DNA of 53,345 nt from Irineochytrium annulatum (taxonomy: Eukaryota > Chytridiomycota > Chytridiomycetes > Chytridiales > Chytridiaceae), in assembly GCA_027600665.1 (NCBI GenBank), contig JADGJL010000055.1, forward strand, positions 1 to 53,345, in the 5' to 3' direction. The notes beneath the pieces were generated by a model. It was given only the letters and a program-made list of their open reading frames with translations, searched no databases and was not told the DNA's origin. A program made the position numbers and the translations under genes. Within the stretch, counting starts at the first letter, position 1; each line of letters begins with the position of its first letter. Positions 45,501-53,345 of this stretch are shown here, piece by piece.

Positions 45501-47921
45501 CGCCGTCGAGACCGTCGCTGCCGATAGGGAGGGCCATCCGAAGCCTGGGGTCGGGCAGGTACGCACGGCCCTCCAGCCTCTTCATCTCGCCGAGTAAAGC
45601 CTGGATAAGGGATGACTTGCCTGCGCCAGTGGCGCCGCAGACGGAAGTGAGACCGCCGATGGGGAACGAGAGCTCGATCCCGCGAAGAGTGAACGCGGCG
45701 GTAGGTCGAGAGGCGGTGGAAGCAGGCGAGGCAGGGACGGCGTCGCCTTCGGCCGCGCCAGCGAGCAGGGGAGTCGTCTCATCCTTCTTAGCGCTCTTGG
45801 TGAACGAAAGGAATGATTTCTTCGCAGGCTTCGCCTCCTTCTTGTTGTCAACCTTGTCGGCCTCGGTGTACCACTGGAACCAGCCGGCGCGGAAGCCGAC
45901 GACGGGGACACCGGCCGAGCCGGAGGACTCAACGGCGTCGACGGCAACGGAGCCGGCGCCGTACTTCTCAAGCTCGGGCTGGCGGAGGAACTTGTCGATA
46001 CGGTCGATCGAGACTTTCAGCTGGAAGAGCTCCATCAGGATCTCCGGGAACGCGAGGAGTGGGATCCGGAGGCTGTTGAAGAGCGCGACGCAGGTGAAGG
46101 CGAGCTGGGCGTCAAGCGTCCTGCCAGCGAGGACGGTGAGGGAGAAGAAGGTGACGAGAGAAACGAGCATAGGCGTGATCGACCAAATCAGGACGGAGAC
46201 GGCATTCATGAAGTAGTATTCGATCAGGCTGTTCATCTCGCGCTTCCTCGCGGCGTTGATCTTGTCCATTACGTTATTCTCCCAGGCAAAGAACTTGATG
46301 ATACGGATGCCCTGGAGGACCTCGTTGACCACCGTCGTCCGCTTGTCAGCGCGAGACATGAGGTCGTCCATAACACGGTTGGACCACTTGGTCCATGCAG
46401 AGGTGATCGGGATGGTGGCGATCATGGTGCTGAGACCAGCGAGGGCGGGCCAGCCGACGACGACAAGAAGAGCGCCGATACCGACGCTGGCCTGGATGGG
46501 GGCCGTAAAGGCGTAGAAGAGAACTGTAAACGTGGAGTCAGCTGCGCAACCACTTTGCAACAAACAACAAGCGGAAAATTAGCGTACAAGTGCAGGAATC
46601 CCGAATTTTCTCAGTGTCCGAAGACATCAGGGTCACGATCTTCCCGACCGTCCCTTGATCATCCTCCTCCTCCTCCTTCTTCTCGTCCTTCTTCTTTTTG
46701 TCCTTCTTGTCTTTCTTATCCTTGTTGGCGTCCTCCTTAAGGTCCTCGTCGCCGGTCTTCCCATCGACGCCCGAGTTGATAACGACACGCTTGAGCCCCT
46801 TCGCATAGATTTCGTTGATGAGGATAGACCTGACTCGAATGCCGACGTGGCGGCCCGCGTGCCAGGTGTGACCGTCGAGGAGGGCACGCACGATAGTCGA
46901 GACGCCGAGGAGCATGGCGCAAACGTAAGGATCATAGGGAGAGTACAAAGATGGGTCTTTGATGAAGCCGATGATCCTGCACAGCCAAGTGTTTTAGGAA
47001 CATCGCATAATGCGAAAGAACAAGTTACCTGTAAAGGAAGTAAGGGCCCGAGAACGCGAGCATGTTGGCAGTGCCACTGAAGACGAACTGAAGGAAGAAA
47101 AGCTTGTACTCTAGCATGAACAGGCGCAGACCCAAATTCACGAAGCGAGACCTGCAGAACAACGTTCAGAACACTAAAAGATGTCGAGCCAAAATGAAAA
47201 CAAACGCACTTGAAGTTCCTAAAGGTCTCGACGGCCTTTGTGGCGTGGTCCTTCTCCCACAAGTCGGGCACATCACCCTCAGTAAGCGGCCTCCGGTATC
47301 CAAGCCGTACGAGAGGGGAGACCCACGAGAAGTACAGCCTCGAGAAGAAGGACGCGCTAACCTCCCTAGACGGCGTGACGCGTCCGTCGGCCTTGAGAGA
47401 GGCCTCCTCCGCGTCGGCCAAGTCGGAGTGGACAGAGTTGTAAAGGTAGAGGTATGAGGAGAAGGCCGTGAGCGAGAACACGAGGCCCGCGAGCGTGACG
47501 GCCACGTGGGTGGGGTTCTGTTCAGGCGACGACTCGACGGAGATGATGAGGAGAATGACCGAGTACGCGAGCGCGCTCAGATGGAAAGGCACGAGGGGCG
47601 CGAGGAAGTAGGGCGCGCGCGGGTCGGAGGGGTCGCGGACGGCGGTGACGAGGGCGGTGGCAAAGGTAAGGGCGATCTGTCGCGAGGAGAGGAAGCGTGA
47701 GAAATGTGCATCCAGACCAGCATGCACGGACTTACCCAAGCGACCGAGGTCAGGACTGAGGCCAGCGACAAGTGTTCAACGACGCAGAAGAACGTCTGGA
47801 ACGTCTGCAGCGCCGACGACACGAGCACGATAAGGGACAGGACAGGGTAGGCGGCCAAGATGGAGGCGTGCCGGGCATGGTGTTCCCCGTTGTTGGGATG
47901 CAGCAAGGGTGTGGACTCCAT
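42524..47921 (-). CDS. ABCC-family full ABC transporter (MRP/YOR1-like)
   Basis: Multi-exon gene from ATG 47921 (MESTPLLHPNNGEHH) to TGA 42524-42526. The order is several N-terminal helices, TMD1, NBD1, TMD2, NBD2. NBD1 has Walker A GATGAGKSSLIQALLG, signature LSGGQKQRVSLARAV and Walker B YVLLDDPLSAVDA, with Asp in place of the catalytic Glu as usual for ABCC. NBD2 has Walker A GRTGAGKSSLALALF, signature FSQGQRQLLCLARAL, Walker B LTILDEATASVD and H-loop SIAHRLRTIAD. The protein ends MCEESGEFADLLEMATKKAK. TMD1 carries a cytosolic insertion very rich in Lys, Asp and Glu (46655-46745). The family exports glutathione conjugates, organic anions and drugs at the plasma or vacuolar membrane. The substrate is unknown. 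Confidence 0.93.
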
Positions 47922-48697
47922 GGCTAGCCTGGTGTCGTCCTATCTCGAGGTCGCGGGCGGGTGAGGAATGAGAGCGCTTTTGACAAAGAAGAAGAAAGGG
48001 CTTGATGGCTCAGTCCCATCCGCAGCTAAACGTCTGTGACTCCGCCTCGTTCCCACGCAGTTTCGGGTTGAGCTTGCGCCATGGTGCGATGAGTGGATGA
48101 GTGGATTCATAGGATAAGGGTGCATGCTCCACGTACATAATGTTAGCCTTTCCTTCTTAATACGCCTGGCGCATGCACTGGGCGACCGGGCTTTAGTATT
48201 AGCCCATCATGTTCCACGTATGCTTGCCGCACCACATTAATACCGCTGTAATATCAATACCAGAAAACAAATGACGCAACCGTGTTGATTACCCACCCAC
48301 TTAAGGACTTCAACTGAGTGGGAACATTGGGGATGACGGCCTTTTCCTAATTTCGTAGCTTTGATGTGTTCGAGGACAAAGTTGATCGACTCTGGTGGAA
48401 GCCGCTTCCGCGATACTCGACATCGCGATGGTGCTGATTTATTCCGTTCGCGAAGTTCAGCACGAAGTCTACGAACACTAAGGCATCTGGGAGCTCGACG
48501 GAGCTAATGGGCCAATGCCGGGCCATCCATCAACGACATTTCCTTTACTAGTACCCGAAGACATGAACAGACGTCACGCTCGGCAATAGAAATGGTAGCA
48601 GGCGCTTTCGTTTTAGCTTGTTTCAATAACGCTCTGCATATTGCCTTAACAAACCACGCGTCAAAAATCTGCTCCCATAACTAGCTACATCAGCCAC
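47922..48697. other. Intergenic region upstream of the ABC transporter
   Basis: 776 bp between the transporter start and the aspartyl-tRNA synthetase stop, both on the minus strand. No supportable ORF or RNA gene was seen. It should contain the transporter promoter. Confidence 0.4.
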
Positions 48698-50946
48698 CTA
48701 TGGCTCGAGCCGCTGCGAGTCGCGCGGGAACAACGCCGCCCGCCGAACGTTGCCAAGGTTGCAGTAGAGCATCACGAGGCGCTCGAGACCGATGCTAAGT
48801 GCACACACAATTCCGCTAGTCAGACACATGTTAGAAGGCAACAAGTAATACTCACGCTCCGCCGGCGTGCGGGGGTACTCCATACTTGAAGGCGTAGAGG
48901 TAGGGCCGGATTGTTTTCGGGTCAATGCCGTGGTCCTTCGCGGACATTTCGAGGAGGTTCGGGTCGTGAATACGCTGCGCGCCAGAAAGGATCTCGTCGC
49001 CGCGCATGAAGAAGTCGTAGGAGTTAGAGTAGCCCTGCGACCGCGAAAATTATAGATTTCTTTTAAAAGTTATCAATTAAAGCGGGGGCAAAGGCAGTTA
49101 CCGGCATCAAAGGGTCGGGCATTGTGTAAAAGGGCCGGACGCCAAGAGGGAATTTGTCTATAAAGTAAAAGTCGGTCTTGTACTTTTCCCGCACCAGCTT
49201 CCCAAGAATCCTCTCTTGTACAATGCTAAACGGCGGAGTCAAACAACAATCCACTGCCCTTCTCAGAAGAAGATACGAACAACCTACCCCATGTCGTCAA
49301 AATCCCCAGTCTCAAACCCGGCGCCCCTGAGCATCTCTACTCCCTCCTTGTGATTTATTGTGGGCGTCTTCGGAAGGTATAGAAAGCCCTCGAACGGATA
49401 CTGCCGCTTAACGGCAGCGATCTCGGCCGCGAACCTATCTCTGAGGCCGTCGAACAGGAAAACGAAAAGGCGGTCAAAGACTTCCAGGACCTCGTGGTAG
49501 TGCTCCTCGAACGCCATCTCGAGGTCGAGTGAGACGTACTCCGTCAAGTGCCGATGCGTGGAGGCCATGTGCGCACGGAAAACTTACAAAAACCTAACGT
49601 TACCCAAATGCAAGCGGATTGAAAAGGTGGGCAAAACAAACCGGGTGCGATTTCGTAGACGCGCTCCATGTCGGCGCAGATCGCCATCTGCTTATAGAAC
49701 TGTGGGGACTGGGCAAGGAAAGCCTCCTCTTTAAATGCAATCAGCGCGGGTGGTTCACTCCTCCGGCACACGAAGGAAGTACGTACGCACTCACTCTGGA
49801 AGTAGGTGAGTTTGAAGACGCTCGCACCGCCCTCGCTAGCGGCGGCGACGATCTTAGGCGAGTGGATCTCGATGAAGCCATTCATCTCGAGGAATTCCCG
49901 GAAGAGCTGGCAGACGCCCGACTGCATCCGGATGATTGCTTGGCTCGTCGTAGTCTGAAGACAGCACGAAATTGTAAGCGATAGCGCACGAACAATCGGC
50001 GCTAACAACGAAGCCAACCCACCCGAAGGTCCAAAACACGGTGGTCCAGGCGCGTGTCCGTCCTCACTCTCAGGAGGGCTGGGTCTTTCTCAAAGTCCAC
50101 CTCAGGTCGGGAAGCATCTTCGATCGAGAAAGGTACACGTTCGGCCTGGCTGCTCACATAAACCTTAGAGATACAGTATAAGCACGAAAAAGCACGTCTC
50201 GCAGTTAGTTTCAAGTGCTTACTTTCGCCAGCCTAAGCTCAAAGTCATGGACCGTGCATGACCTAACTGGCTCAAGAAGGGCAGCGATTATGGCCTCGAC
50301 GAGAACGATGGACTCTTTTGGGATGCTGACCGAGCGAGAGGAAGTAAAAGAAATTGCATTACTATCGCCACAATACACGATCAAGCAGACCGAAAGAGGA
50401 CTCACGCCAAAACGTATTTAAACATCTGCTTGCTCACGTTTGTTTTAACTAGAACGGCCTGGATGGTACTTATCCGCTGCCTCAGCGCCAGGAACCCGAG
50501 CTTCCCGGTCGAGTGCGAGCGCTGCACGCGCGCCATCACGAGCACGGTCTGACCTACATGCGCGCTTGAGATCTCATGGAGCTTGACCAGGACGCGACCT
50601 GGCATTAAGGTCAGTTTAGAGTACTGTCCCATCGCAGGCATGCAAAAATCCGCCGGCTTCCTCCTTTTAATCTAAAGATCAAGGTACGTTGGCCTCCCCG
50701 TGCCACCAGGTGCCAACACTTGCCCGTCCTCTTCTGGCTCTGATTCACGGGCAGGGTTCCATAGCACTCGACCGAAGAGTCGTTGTCGCTCGCCTCCCGC
50801 GCGGCCATCTCTGCCGCCTTCTCGGCGTCCTTCTCCTGTGCCGCCTTCAGCTTCTCCAACTCCTTGGATGAAAGCGGCCTGCCGTCCTTGCCCAGAATCG
50901 CGCTCTTGGGCCCGGTCCAAGCCGGGCTCGCGTTCGGGTCGTCCAT
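48698..50946 (-). CDS. Cytosolic aspartyl-tRNA synthetase
   Basis: Multi-exon gene from ATG 50946 to TAG 48698-48700. The N-terminus is a Lys/Glu-rich helix ([20 protein letters not shown]), as in eukaryotic cytosolic AspRS. An OB-fold anticodon-binding domain follows ([19 protein letters not shown]), then the class II catalytic core. Motif 1 is in [18 protein letters not shown], with [14 protein letters not shown] next and [20 protein letters not shown] after it. The motif 2 region reads [20 protein letters not shown]. Motif 3 is [20 protein letters not shown] with [11 protein letters not shown] at the end. It charges tRNA-Asp in the cytosol. The usual motif 2 FRAE appears as FRAH, which is odd. 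Exons were followed by eye, not all to the base. Confidence 0.93.
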
Positions 50947-51666
50947 CGGAGGGGTGTCGATCGCGGCTGGTTGTGTCGCGTCGAATGAGACGACTATCGA
51001 AACTGGTGTGAAGGGATGTCGCGATGATTTCACACCTCGTCCAGCTCCACCCTGGCAGACGGGTAACATGGCCGATGCCCAAGCGCGCGATGTTGTGGAG
51101 AAGGAAAAACGCTCTTGCTCCTCATCCCACCGGCGCGTGGCTGGGGCCCGGCATCGTGATCCGGAGGCAGGTGGATAATGGAGTGACTCATGCTGTCGGC
51201 GCGACAAAAGGTGCGTCATGTCGTTGCCGTTTCTTACAGGAACACTGCCGACGTGCAAGGCGATAAGGACATGGGCGAACATGGCGACTGCAGGTCCGGC
51301 AGGGTCGTTGATCTGGGTGCAACAACGCGGTACAATCCACAAGACAGCAGATGGGATGGCGGGCAGGACGTGCTCCACCACGTGGCGCATTGGCATATTT
51401 GTATTTCTGCGCGTTTAGTGGCAACAAAGGCATTTCCGTTGCGATAAATACATGCGTATCAAGGAATACTTTGGTTTCTGGGCGGCACGGATGCAGCGGC
51501 CTCCCATCCACTACTGTAGCTGCTTGAGTGATTGACTGAGGCGAGGCTGGGCGAGCGGGGGGTGGATGTTGAAAAATCGTGAAAAGGCAGAGAGACACCC
51601 GCCCTTTTTGATTTCGCTCCGCTCCGACCCAACTTCACCCCTTTCCAACACCCAACCTAAGATCAA
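50947..51666. promoter_or_regulatory. Divergent promoter region AspRS / actin
   Basis: 720 bp between divergent starts of two presumably highly expressed genes. The 100 bp before the actin ATG are pyrimidine-rich (for example GCCCTTTTTGATTTCGCTCC and CACCCCTTTCCAACACCC), a common feature upstream of strongly expressed fungal genes. A GATAAATA stretch lies near 51442. No specific factor site is recognised. Confidence 0.5.

Positions 51667-53345
<1,679 letters not shown>

Overview
The window looks like nuclear DNA of a fungus, most likely an early-diverging zoosporic (chytrid-like) lineage. It is gene-dense with many GT-AG introns, often 44-65 bp. It encodes fungal wall-type enzymes (a GPI-anchored polysaccharide deacetylase), an external Ca2+-type alternative NADH dehydrogenase and an ABCC transporter. 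It also has genes rarely seen in Dikarya: an EPG5-like autophagy tether and a class C seven-helix receptor with a bacterial-type solute-binding ectodomain. The lineage is my inference; no marker search was possible.

Layout. (1) 1-5.1 kb: C-terminal part of a SPO22/ZIP4/TEX11-type meiosis protein (+), convergent with a kinesin-6-like motor (-). (2) 5.3-8.35 kb: two mitochondrial NADH-oxidation genes in tandem (-), an external NADH dehydrogenase with an EF-hand and the complex I subunit NDUFB7. (3) 8.65-16.5 kb: a five-exon, 2545-residue EPG5 homologue (+). (4) 16.6-19.2 kb: two 20S proteasome beta subunits, beta6/PRE7 (-) and beta5/PRE2 (+), divergent over about 111 bp. (5) 19.3-24.0 kb: condensin subunit CND1/CAP-D2 (-), head-to-head with a single-pass membrane protein (+). 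(6) 25.9-28.65 kb: a GRIP-domain golgin (+). (7) 30-37.7 kb: two GC-rich, low-complexity proteins of unknown function (-), a chitin-deacetylase-like enzyme (+) and a small GPI-type secreted protein (+). (8) 38.5-42.0 kb: the solute-binding-protein/7TM fusion receptor (-). (9) 42.5-47.9 kb: ABCC transporter (-). (10) 48.7-50.9 kb: cytosolic aspartyl-tRNA synthetase (-). (11) 51.67 kb to the end: actin (+), whose last codons lie in visibly degraded contig-end sequence.

Neighbours mostly alternate in strand, giving convergent 3' ends and divergent, presumably shared, promoter regions. I see no operon-like functional cluster apart from the proteasome pair and the tandem mitochondrial pair. I saw no tRNA, rRNA, CRISPR array or transposon. 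Gene models were built by joining reading frames at GT-AG sites by eye. The models for EPG5, NDE, NDUFB7, PRE2, golgin, receptor, GPI protein and the membrane protein close exactly in frame; other multi-exon genes are given as spans.
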